A stretch of DNA of 64,000 nucleotides, from positions 124,001 through 188,000 of the forward strand of contig JARGSG010000212.1 of the NCBI GenBank assembly GCA_030374805.1. The letters run 5' to 3'. Numbering within the stretch: the stretch's first letter is position 1; each line of letters starts with the position of its first letter. The stretch is from Gracilaria gracilis (Eukaryota > Rhodophyta > Florideophyceae > Gracilariales > Gracilariaceae). Positions 35,544-44,540 of this stretch are shown in pieces. Both the position numbers and the translations under genes were made by a program. The notes under the pieces are model-generated. The model was not told the origin of the DNA. It saw only the letters and a program-made list of their open reading frames with translations, and did not search any database.

Positions 35544-36902
35544 TCACGATCTGTGTTCCAATTCAAGATTCAATGCCGTTTCACGACACGATTGATAGTG
35601 CTGTAGACGCTTGGAGGCGAGCACAATTCGTCGCAGAGCCGCAGACTCTAGACGACAAAGTGCACGCATCATCGGCTCCCGATATGTTCCAAACCGAGAT
35701 GCCGTTTTTCCAAGAATCAGTTTGAAGAACGTTGCTTCAAGCTTCACTATCGCCATTTGCAAATGTGGTGTGAGCGGTACAAGATGCAACGCATATTCGT
35801 AAATCGACCTCACGAATGCGCGGTACAAACTCACACAGCTGCGCGTATCAAATCCATTCCGGTGCAGACCAGCACCGGCTAGGCTTCCCAACCGGCGTTG
35901 AGCATTTTGTACGCGTTCCCTGTGCTTGTCGGCTGTTACTACATTGGTGTTTAGAGACACCCCCAGATATACTGCACTACGTACCATGCTCAGCTTATCC
36001 CCAGCAAGTGTGAATATTGCAGAATGATTTTGGTTAGCAGGCAGTTGCAGTACCATTGACTTGCGATTTGCAGTGTTCCACGGCATTTGCTTTTCTCTGC
36101 CCCAACTACTGCATATGTTTAGTAGTTGTTGCGGCCCGCTATCAGTCTTCGCGATCAGAATCACATCGTCAGCAAATTCACTTGCACCTCGATCCGGCAC
36201 ATGATATGGCACTTCCTGCACTTGATACAGCATGGAATCAATATACATGTTGAACAATGTACAGCTGAATGAGTCGCCTTGGGGAACTCCAAGAGTCATT
36301 TGTACTTGCTCACCTTTCCAATTCCCATTTATGAAAGCGTTGACTGGTTGCAGCAGCAAAGTAGTCATTGCCGCATGCTTCGGTTGTAACCTCGATGCGC
36401 ACACTTGCGACAATAGTTTTCGGTTGACTCTGTCGTACGCCTTCTTTAGATCCAGTACTGCCGGACGCGAGTGGCCGTTCATGATGATGTTACTAACCTC
36501 CACAATCGACTGTTCCGTTCCGTTGTACTTTGAGAACCCATACTGATACTCATGAAACTCGATATAGTCCACCACAATCGAGTTTAATGCAGCCAAAATT
36601 GCTTTACGCAAGTGCGACAGAATAGAGATCGGTCGGTAGTTCGATGGTACCGAGATGTCGCCTTTCTTGTATATGGGCGATATACGTGTCTGCCGCAACG
36701 CTAAAGGTAGATATGCCAACTTTCCGCACGCCCGCCACAGCTTCAGAAGCGTGGAAGCGCACAAAGTTGGACTCACCTGTAGCATTTCCACCGTCACGTT
36801 ATCGCATCCAAACGATCTTTCCTTCTTTGCATCCTTGATCGACATTTCCAATGCAATCCGGAACGAGTCTAGAACATCAAATGAGACTGCTTTCACCCAC
36901 AT
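35544..36902 (-). pseudogene. LINE reverse transcriptase domain
   Basis: Open for 452 codons. Motifs in order: SNYRPISILSHLRK (RT block 1-2), AVLDLKKAYDRVNR (block A, with the catalytic Asp), LGVPQGDSFSCTLFN (block B), EFADDVILIA (block C, the ADD catalytic pair) and YLGVSLN. The Arg- and His-rich C-terminal region has no zinc knuckle that I can see. In a live element this enzyme copies the RNA at the nicked target. It overlaps the endonuclease frame by a few bases in another frame, so the natural ORF2 is split by one frame change near 36895. Confidence 0.88.
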
Positions 36903-38119
36903 TCTGGTGGCTGGTACTCGGCAATTAACTCAGCATAGTCCTGTAGGTCTAGTGGATTTCCACGTTCCAGTGCCGGTGCGCTATGTTGAGATCGTAATTT
37001 CATCACCGAGTTGATTCGATTCACTGTTTGATATGCTGTTTCTTCCTCGGCGGTGTCAAGAAATTCGTCCAACAATTGTCTCTTCGTTGCCCGACAACGA
37101 CGTTTAATGAATCGGTCAATCACCTTGTACACATTCCACATTTGAATGTTGTTACTTCGTTTCCACCGTTTGTAATAGGTAGATCGCACACGACTCAACT
37201 GGTCAAGACTAGAATCCCAGAAGAAGCGATATTGGTCAAGAAGCATTGATACGGAAGTGATCCAGGGGCTACTGATTGTGTCTACAAGTTGGCTACAAGC
37301 ATCCTCCAGATCCTGTTTTGTGGTTGCGTGGTCAAAACGTGAAGCCACATTAGGCAAATTGGCTTTGTAATATGTCTGAGCGTCTTCGACTTTGTCCATG
37401 CATTTGAGTTGTGCCCTCGAAATCTTCGGTTTTCGAGGTGAAAATTGAGTCCTCATCCAGTCAATGTTTGCAACAACCATGTTGTGATCCGAGACTGTAT
37501 CCCACGATCCACTTGCTGTTGCTACATTTCGGACAGATACTCGCTTCGAGATGAAAAAATCCACTACACTCGAACCATTTGGGGTGCCAAACGTTGGCGT
37601 CAACTCGGATGGAGCCCTCAGCAAAAGGTCCCATTTGCGGATCAACGCTCGGAGGCGACGACCATGCCTGTTGGTTCGTTGATCCCAGTCTTCATGGCGG
37701 GCATTCCAGTCGCCAGCCAGTAACGTCGGACTACGGTTCAAAGACTTCAATCGCTCCAGGAATCTCTTTATATCCTCATCTGAAGCGCTCGGACTGAGAT
37801 ATACTTCTATCAAATTGAAATCTGGACGAACTCTCAGTGCCAGGATTTGGTATGCCGCGGTGCCGTACTTGGCCACGACCTTCGTAGAGAAGCGTTGATG
37901 ATGGAAAATCGTGATCCCACTTCACGGGGCACGACTCCTATACTCCGCTTCCGGCGCCACACTCACATGTGGCAATGCCAACGACACCTCCTCGGAGGGA
38001 CGCTGCCATGTTTTCACAACGCACAGAAATTCTAATCCTAGTACTTTCCATGCACGGTGGACTTCGGTCTCGCTATGTGCGAGACCTCTCAAGTTGAAAG
38101 TACCAACCCGGATCACAAC
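36893..38119 (-). pseudogene. LINE AP-like endonuclease domain
   Basis: The exonuclease-endonuclease-phosphatase fold reads RVGTFNLRGLAHSETEVHRA (start), VVKTWQRPSEE, LLAGDWNARHEDWD, SSVVDFFIS and TVSDHNMV, the last carrying the catalytic Asp-His pair. One in-frame TGA lies near 37922, in a position (RAP-stop-SGITIF) where the family has Arg-Gly-Gly, consistent with CGA to TGA. The frame is the same as that of ORF1, from which it is separated by a TGA, so the two ORFs are normally joined by stop-and-restart or by a spacer of a few bases. Confidence 0.85.
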
Positions 38120-38120
38120 A

Positions 38121-38577
38121 TCTCACCATTTTGGTGACCTTTCCACAGTGTGGAGTCGTCCATCTATACGCATGAGCGGGTGTCTCAAAGTCTCGAACCG
38201 AGTATCCACATTTGCAACGAAGGCAGTCGGTTGTCCGAAACTTTCCAGAATGGAATTAATATTCGAACGCATAGAGCGTAACTTAACAGCAAATTCCCGA
38301 GGCTGGGCATTGTCCAGGCTCACTCTAAATGTTTCAATATCCGTCACATTCTCAGAATTTGAGTTTTGCAGAAACTTGACGTAGTATTTCAACTCTCTGA
38401 GTTCTTCAAGAACCGAACCCAATCGGGTGGATATATTAGCGTTCCCCATAAGCGGGGTAGCCGGTACATCTGGGGCAGCGTCGCACGTCTCACAAGAATT
38501 TTCTCCTCCATCGTACCGTGACAGACAAAAGTGCAAAACCTTTGTCTGTCACAGAGCTCTGTAACGGTTTTCATCAC
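38121..38577 (-). pseudogene. LINE ORF1 with Cys-rich head
   Basis: The N-terminal part has a Cys/His cluster split over two frames (LCDRQRFCTFVCHG and HFCLSRYDGGENSCETC), similar to the PHD/zinc-finger head of some LINE ORF1 proteins. Then comes a helical stretch (LGSVLEELRELKYYVKFLQN) suited to a coiled coil. It is about 150 residues in all, ending with TGA just before the endonuclease. ORF1 proteins bind the element RNA. One frame change is present. Confidence 0.6.
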
Positions 38578-38684
38578 TTTTCTGGCAAAATTATAAAACT
38601 CAGAAGTTATGCACTTGGGGAGAAAACTATGCCAACTCTCTAGTGCGCCTTCGTTAGTGGCGCCGACGCTATACGTAGCTCAGC

Positions 38685-38798
38685 GCTCAGCGTCGCTACG
38701 TCACTGACGTAACGTCAGCCGCTCTGAGCGCCAGAGCGCGCGCTCAGCGTCGCTACGTCACTGACGTAACGTCAGCCGCTCTGAGCGTCAGAGCGCTC
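38685..38798. repeat. 57-bp tandem repeat with internal palindromes, two units
   Basis: Two nearly identical 57-bp units start at 38685 and 38742. Each holds ctgacgtaacgtcag (a perfect 7-bp arm palindrome) and cgctctgagcgccagagcg (7-bp arms). The location, about 0.1-0.2 kb upstream of ORF1 of the LINE, fits a repeated 5' UTR/promoter monomer as in L1 and Tad elements. Alternatively it belongs to the host flank. Confidence 0.7.
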
Positions 38799-39335
38799 AA
38801 AATAGGTGCTCAGTAGGCTCTTTTCAGTGAACATCGGCTCTTGATTCAAGAGCCAATCTTCAAAGTCCCGGGCAGCTGGTGCCGGGGAATCCTTGGTGCG
38901 AGCCAAGATGTAAACTTTGCAGCAGCTGCTGTACAATCTGTATAACATCACGACTTGCTCGAAGTCTCCAGTGAAGACTTTCCACCTTCGACGTGGACAA
39001 CCAATCTACATTGCATTTATTGCAACTTCCAATCTACCTGATTCCTCTGCTTGAACAAAATGGAGAACTAGAACACTGAAAGTACAGTGTCCAAATCTCA
39101 AGCGACTCGTCCATTTTCGCGATCGTGCAACACACGTCTCTTCAAATCATCCAGCGTCAATGTTCCTACGGACAGCCTTCTATATCTTCGAGGCTTTTCC
39201 TTGCACGCCAAACGCAAATGTCCTGGACGAGCATTCTCTTCTGCTTGTCACGATCCCGGAGGATATTTATTTAAGATAAAAAAACAGAAACGTCAGCTCT
39301 TGAAACTGCAAAGCTCCGAACGCGCGGCAAAGCTG
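38799..39335. other. Spacer left of the host gene block
   Basis: No clear gene. A + strand frame is open from 39087 but has no ATG until 39336; its early part (SLLYLRGFSLHAKRKCPG) could be an exon of the next entry. Confidence 0.35.
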
Positions 39336-39668
39336 ATGAGAAAGCAGCATCGCCAACCTGTTCCAGGGAAGGAACCACGAAGACGCGAAGCACGTGGACC
39401 TGCACAGTCACAAATGTCTACTTGTGCGAAGGATGACAAGAAGGCCGAAGACCTATCGCTGTTGCCGAGACGAGAATCAAGTGAGACAGCTCGGCGACAC
39501 TCGACCATTTTTGCGAGGAGTTACAAAGAGGCAGAAAACCTTTCGCTTTCGCATAGACACGACTCACCTGAGACAATTGACGGACATGTTCTTGCTTTTG
39601 AAAATAAGAAGAGCGATAACGGACTACGACTGCCAGAGCGAGGTAGCCAAACTGAAGTGAGCAACTGA
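39336..39668 (+). CDS. Hypothetical protein with 28-residue repeats
   Basis: 110 residues from the first ATG (39336); the frame is open to 39087. It is strongly basic at the start (RKQHRQPVPGKEPRRREARG). Then a repeat of 28 residues (84 bp) with the pattern KAEDLSL-PR--S-ET---H runs two and a half times (about 39430-39660), more conserved in protein than in DNA by eye. I recognise no family. It lies 0.3 kb upstream of peptidyl-tRNA hydrolase in the same direction. The real start may be in an upstream exon. It could be a disordered nuclear protein or a remnant. Confidence 0.4.
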   Translation: MRKQHRQPVPGKEPRRREARGPAQSQMSTCAKDDKKAEDLSLLPRRESSETARRHSTIFARSYKEAENLSLSHRHDSPETIDGHVLAFENKKSDNGLRLPERGSQTEVSN

Positions 39669-39982
39669 TTCATACCGCGCTGGAAGCGCTTTGACCAACC
39701 AACGACCTATCGTTCTGCACCTTCAAAACCTCGTAGACGCTTCGATCGGCCTTCTGGTTTCACAAGTAACTCGGATGGGAGAGCAGCAAATTATGTACAG
39801 GATGATACAGCTACAATGCTGCATCAAATGCGCCGAGATGCTTAACAGATTGATATTGAAAGAAAGATGACGACAGAAAGACACGAAAGCGACGGTCATA
39901 CCGAAATGCATTTTTGCCCATTGCACCCATTTTGGGAGCTCTGCGCTACCGTTTTTGTACTCATGCTGCGGGGTAAAGGGTG
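39669..39982. promoter_or_regulatory. Upstream region of peptidyl-tRNA hydrolase
   Basis: About 0.3 kb with no gene; presumed promoter. No canonical motif is evident. Confidence 0.3.
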
Positions 39983-40678
39983 ATGCGATGCTCAACTACA
40001 GGCATCCCCAGTTCATCCAGTGAGTCAAAACAGCCGTCCCCACCACCAAAAACCCCCAATGGTCGACCGAAACCTCCAGAACGCGGTGATACGCTCCTTG
40101 TCGTGGGCTTAGGAAACCCAGGCCCCCGTTTTGAAAACACCAGGCATAATGTAAGTTTCAGCTTACTAGATCAGTATGCCGTCCGCCATGCTGCTGGAAA
40201 GTTCAGAAAGGAAAACATTGTACAGGGAGAGATTGCGCGATTTCATTTATACAACAAGAAAATCATGCTGCTCAAGCCAACAACCTTTATGAATGCATCT
40301 GGTCGAGCTGTGCGGGCAGCACTCAAGTATTTAAACGCCCCTGTGGCCGCAATGCTTGTAGTAGTGGACGATATGTCCCTGCCAATTGGAGACCTTAGGT
40401 TGCGCGCCAAGGGAAGTGCTGGAGGGCATAATGGATTGAAGAGCATTCAGCAGAACGTTGGTGAAATGAGTCAGGTGAGACTGCGTGTTGGCGTTGGTTC
40501 CCCGAGATTTGGTGCTCAAGAATGGGCTGATTTCGTCCTCGCGCCGTTTTCGAGAGGAGATAGGAAGATTATGGAAGAAGTAGAGTGGCATGTGATGGAA
40601 GCCATTGACTTCTGGGTGCAGGAACCTAGTTTAGAAAAAGTACAGAACCAGATCGCGTTAACGAAACAGAAGCGATAA
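39983..40678 (+). CDS. PTH1: Peptidyl-tRNA hydrolase (bacterial-type Pth)
   Basis: Complete intronless ORF of 231 residues from ATG 39983. Pth cleaves the ester bond between peptide and tRNA in peptidyl-tRNAs that fall off ribosomes. All family landmarks are intact: VVGLGNPGPRFENTRHNV (with the catalytic His and substrate-binding Asn), LLKPTTFMNASGRAV, VVDDMSLPIGDLRLR (the Asp that sets the His), GSAGGHNGLKSI (Asn) and FVLAPFS near the end. The first 38 residues are Ser/Pro-rich and outside the domain; a short organelle-targeting role is possible, since eukaryotic Pth1 proteins often serve mitochondria or plastids. This is the only host gene in the window with no damage. It converges on the uridylyltransferase pseudogene. 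Confidence 0.93.
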   Translation: MRCSTTGIPSSSSESKQPSPPPKTPNGRPKPPERGDTLLVVGLGNPGPRFENTRHNVSFSLLDQYAVRHAAGKFRKENIVQGEIARFHLYNKKIMLLKPTTFMNASGRAVRAALKYLNAPVAAMLVVVDDMSLPIGDLRLRAKGSAGGHNGLKSIQQNVGEMSQVRLRVGVGSPRFGAQEWADFVLAPFSRGDRKIMEEVEWHVMEAIDFWVQEPSLEKVQNQIALTKQKR

Positions 40679-40857
40679 CATGATGGTTATCGCCACGAGA
40701 CCGGCACAATGTCGTTGTCAGCATCGCTCATCACATTGCTCAATGAATACGAATACGAAAGAGATTTCTTTACACGACAAAGCTTAAAAGTTACTATGCC
40801 TGTGGAACAGGGTGTTCAAGAACTCTTGGGCCCAAGTGCGGCACAACGCCAGCTTTC
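40679..40857. other. Convergent 3' spacer
   Basis: 180 bp between the stop codons of two converging genes. No hairpin or clear polyadenylation signal is seen. Confidence 0.35.
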
Positions 40858-41988
40858 TCACTTAGAAGCGTCACCATTGCCTTCAACCTTCTTTCGGGCA
40901 TGGTTATAATGCACTTCAGAGCAGGCACGCACTCTCGCCGCGGCTTGCTCTGCGGTCAAATCTCTTTGTGATTCGCCAAGCATCTCGAAGCCAACCATGA
41001 ATTTCCTAAATGTCGCACTTCGAAGCAGAGGCAGATAGAAGTGCATGTGAAAGTGCGCATATTCGCTTCGCGGGATCAGTACCATTGGTAGTAGGTGACT
41101 GATGAATACCCATAGAGTAAGGGAAAGGGTGGTGAACAGGTTGTCATATCGTGCACAGACCTGACGATAGATATCGGCGAGATCGCTCTTCATGGCTTCG
41201 TTGAAGTTCTTGAGGCATGGTACGCGTTTCTTGGTCAAAACCTACACCTCAAATGGCCAGGTTGCCCAGAAGGGCACGACGGCAAGAAAGGTGTCATTTT
41301 CACAGACGATTCGTTCCTTAGCTTCCATCTCGATCTTGACATAGTCTTCTAACATATGGGTACCCTTCTTATCATGATACGCCTTGAGGTTCTCCAATAA
41401 AATGCAAGGTTCCTCCGGTACAAACTCCGAAGCCCAGATTTGGCCGTGAGGATGTGGGTTTGAGCATCCCATCATCTGCCCCTTGTTCTCGAAGATCTGC
41501 ACATGGCCGATATAGTCCAACTTGGAGAGGGTGTCATATTCCTTAAGCCAGGCATCGACGACATGTTTGATTTCTCCGACTGTCATCTCGGCGACTGTGA
41601 GATTGAGCTTCGGAGAGAAGCAGACGACGCGACACTTTCCACGCACAGCTTTTGCGACGAGCAGATCATTGTCTTTTACGCTGCCAACTTCGCCGTGCGG
41701 CGTGTTATCCAGCAAAGCCTGGAAGTCATTGTCAAACACGAAAGTGGTATCGTACTTGGGGTTCTGCACGGAGCCGTTCACACGAAAGTTTCCCGGCCCC
41801 AAGTAGTCCTTGGAATCGTACTCAGGACGCTCATCAGGCGGCAAATCTTCAACGCTGCACTGCCAGGGACGCTTCGCGCGATGGGGTGAGCACAGAATCC
41901 AGCGCGCTGAGAGCGGGTTGTAGCGACGATGGGGGTGCTCGGTGTAGTCGAGCTGGCAGACATTGTTCGAGGAGGGCCGATACGACAA
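40858..41988 (-). pseudogene. GALT: Galactose-1-phosphate uridylyltransferase, broken
   Basis: A full-length family copy of the Leloir-pathway enzyme that moves UMP between UDP-glucose and galactose-1-phosphate. Motifs: EHPHRRYNPLSARWILCSPH, YLGPGNFRVNG, TFVFDNDFQALL, the active site SNPHPHGQIWASEF with the nucleophilic His, VPFWATWPFEV, HFHMHFYLPLLRSATFRKF and AEQAAARVR. Lesions: an in-frame TAG (41242-41244) after WPFEV; a double frame change near 41060-41120, where FPYSMGIHQSP is seen only in the neighbouring frame; and no ATG in frame before the conserved start, whose reading begins at TTG 41988 with a stop just above. A first exon might supply the start, but not the other losses. It is divergent from the helicase gene, sharing 0.38 kb. 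Confidence 0.88.
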
Positions 41989-42368
41989 GAAGACGATCGC
42001 AGGCTGACGCTGAGGTCCAGCAGTGCTGACGATTCAAAGCCCGCTTCGCCCGCTGCGCTTAACTAATGGTTTCGATTGAGGGTCGGACAGGCTGTCCGCG
42101 ACGCGATTGATCGCTTAGTGCATTGGCGAACATGACGTCGTGGCGGAGAACCGGAGTCGGCATGCGTGGCGCGTGTCTATGATTGGCGGCCGCTACGCCG
42201 CCTAAATCTGCCTCAAATCTGCACAAATCTGCTGCGCGTGCCACAGGCGCTGCGCATCAGCAACGCACGTCCGACGACGTCGCCGCTTCCAATTTTTTCA
42301 CGGACGAGTCATTTCTCCGCTCAAATTTGCCTCTCGCGTTCCTACAGCGCGTTTTCGTCCTTGTCGCC
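41989..42368. promoter_or_regulatory. Bidirectional region between GALT and DHX16 copies
   Basis: CpG-rich, no TATA box. The helicase frame is open up to 42183, but family alignment begins after ATG 42369. Confidence 0.4.
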
Positions 42369-44519
42369 ATGTCCACGCCGTCTAATCCCCCGTCACAACC
42401 GTCCGTAGATGACCTGCGAAAGGAGTCGCGTCGCAACTACCTGGCTCGTCGTGAGGCCCAGCAGCTCACTGGACTGCGGGAAGAGATCATCGATGAGAAG
42501 ACTCTATTTCGCGATGACGAACTCACGGAGCGTGAACGGCGAGATCTTGAGCTCAAGCAACAGATCTACGAGCTTGCCACCCAGCGTGCCTCCACTTCAA
42601 ATGTCGCCCCGGCGTATGCTCTTCCAGACTTGAAAGGCGTGCAAGATTCGGCCGCTGAAGATACTCACGCCTCTCTCGATGCCCATCCCACCTCGGACCA
42701 ACGTCGTTGGGAAGACTCTCAGATCAAAAAGGGAACCATCGCACAGCAGCACACTGCTCACTCGTCGCAGTACTCAATTTTGCTAGATGCGCCTGACTTC
42801 GACATACCTGCAAAACTGCAGGGCTTGGCAGGTACGAGAACGCATGAGTCGCTTGCTCAGCAGCGTCACCGAAGGAGACAAGAGGATAGAGAACATCTTC
42901 AACAAGAGAGACGTTCTTTGCCTATGTACGCACATAGAAATGCACTAATTGACGCAGTTAAAAAGTATCAAGTTCTCATCGTGCAAAGCGAGACCGGAAG
43001 TGGCAAAACCACGCAAATTCCGCAGTACTTGGTCGAAGAAGGATTCAGTTCTGTAGTATGCACGCAGCCGCGTCGTGTGGCTGCGATGTCAGTTGCTGCT
43101 CGTGTCGCACATGAAATGGGCGTTACGCTCGGTAATGAAGTGGGCTACTCAATACGTTTCGAAGATTGCACTTCGGAGAAGACTGTTATAAAATACGTCA
43201 CTGATGGAATGTTGCTTCGCGAGTTCTTGTCAGAGCCAGATCTTAAAGCATACAATGTGATACTCGTTGACGAAGCGCATGAGCGATCGATGAGCACCGA
43301 TATCGTCATGGGGCTCATAAAGGATATTGCCCGCTTCCGGGGTGATGACCTGCGAATCATAATTTCGTCAGCTACAATGGACACGGCGAAGTTTTCATCA
43401 TACTTCGATGATGCCCCAGTGTATTCGATACCTGGTCGTCGATATGATGTTGACATGTACTATACGAAAACTCCTGAGCCAGACTATGTTGAAGCTAGCT
43501 GTATCACCGTTCTTCAGATCCATGCATCTCAGCCTCAGGGCGACATTCTTGTTTTCCTGACAGGTCAGGAAGAGATTGAAGCCGCCGAAGAAATCTTACA
43601 CGAGCGTACGAGAGGATTAGGGTCCAAACTTGATGAACTCATCATTGCTCCAATATACGCCACGCTACCTTCAGAGATGCAAGCAAAAATCTTTGAAGAG
43701 ACTCCGGAAAATGCGCGCAAGGTTGTACTCGCTACGAACATCGCCGAGACTTCTGTCACCATTCCAGGAATTGTGTATGTAATCGATCCCGGGTTCTGTA
43801 AGCAAAAGTCGTATAACCCCAAGACTGGAATGGAGAGTCTGTTGGTCGTGCCTGTTTCGAGGGCAGGAGCGAAGCAGAGAGCCGGTCGAGCGGGAAGAAC
43901 ACAGCCGGGAAAATGTTTTCGCTTGTACACCAAATGGTCCTATGCACATGAAATGGATGAGAACACAATCCCAGAGTTGCTTAGAACCAATCTGAGTCAG
44001 CTTGTGTTGCTCTTGTTATCACTTCGAATTGAGAACCTGGTCGAGTTCGACTTTATCGACGCCCCACCACCGGAAGCCCTGCTCCGCTCCTTGGAACATT
44101 TACGTGCATTGGGTGCCCTGAATGACAAAGGAAAGTTAACCAAACTGGGAAGGAGAATGGCGGAGCTCTTTCTTGAACCCATGATGGCAAAGGCTTTACT
44201 TGCAAGTGAGAAGTACAAGTGTTCCGAGGAAGTGACCATAATCTGTTCCATGCTTAGTGTGAACAACGCTGTTTTCTATTGACCCAAGCAGAAGATGGTG
44301 ATGGCAGAAAGTGCCCATGTGGCGTTTGCGAGAGGCGGAGACGGTGATCACATGTACTTGTTGCGATGCTATGCTCAATGGCGTGATTCGGGCTTCTCAA
44401 ATCACTGGTGTTACGAACATTTTGTACAGACTAGAACGATGAAACGAGCGCGCGATGTCTGCGAGCAACTACACCAGCTATTAGATAGAGTTGAGATTGA
44501 AAGCAATCCAAAGCATTAA
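42369..44519 (+). pseudogene. DHX16: Prp2/DHX16 spliceosomal DEAH-box helicase, nonsense codon and lost C terminus
   Basis: Intronless. The start at 42369 is chosen because the Prp2-type N-terminal segment follows ([20 protein letters not shown], then [15 protein letters not shown]). The helicase core is complete: [13 protein letters not shown] is [13 protein letters not shown] here (motif I), [12 protein letters not shown] (Ia), DEAH in [12 protein letters not shown] (II), SSATMD (III), [14 protein letters not shown] (IV), [12 protein letters not shown] (V) and [15 protein letters not shown] (VI), followed by the ratchet domain. Prp2/DHX16 remodels the spliceosome before the first splicing step. 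A TGA at 44280-44282 replaces the Arg of the invariant FYRPK motif (CGA to TGA); the frame goes on for 78 codons to TAA 44517-44519. The C-terminal OB-fold region of the family, about 150 residues, is absent: a hAT transposase ends 21 bp beyond. Confidence 0.9.
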
Positions 44520-44540
44520 GTCCGTCGCCGTCAGATTGGC

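Larger units (their letters stand above)
34998..38580 (-). mobile_element. LINE (non-LTR retrotransposon) with AP endonuclease and RT
   Basis: About 3.6 kb on the minus strand: ORF1, endonuclease, reverse transcriptase, 3' UTR, AATAAA-type signal and A tail (tttttttttcaatcaattg on the + strand from 34998). It lies inside or against the gag part of the chromovirus, so it is the younger of the two. Three related 3' tails occur at 49.3-51.2 kb. Damage: a frame change inside ORF1, one in-frame TGA in the endonuclease and a frame change before the RT. Target duplications could not be matched at both ends. Confidence 0.85.
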
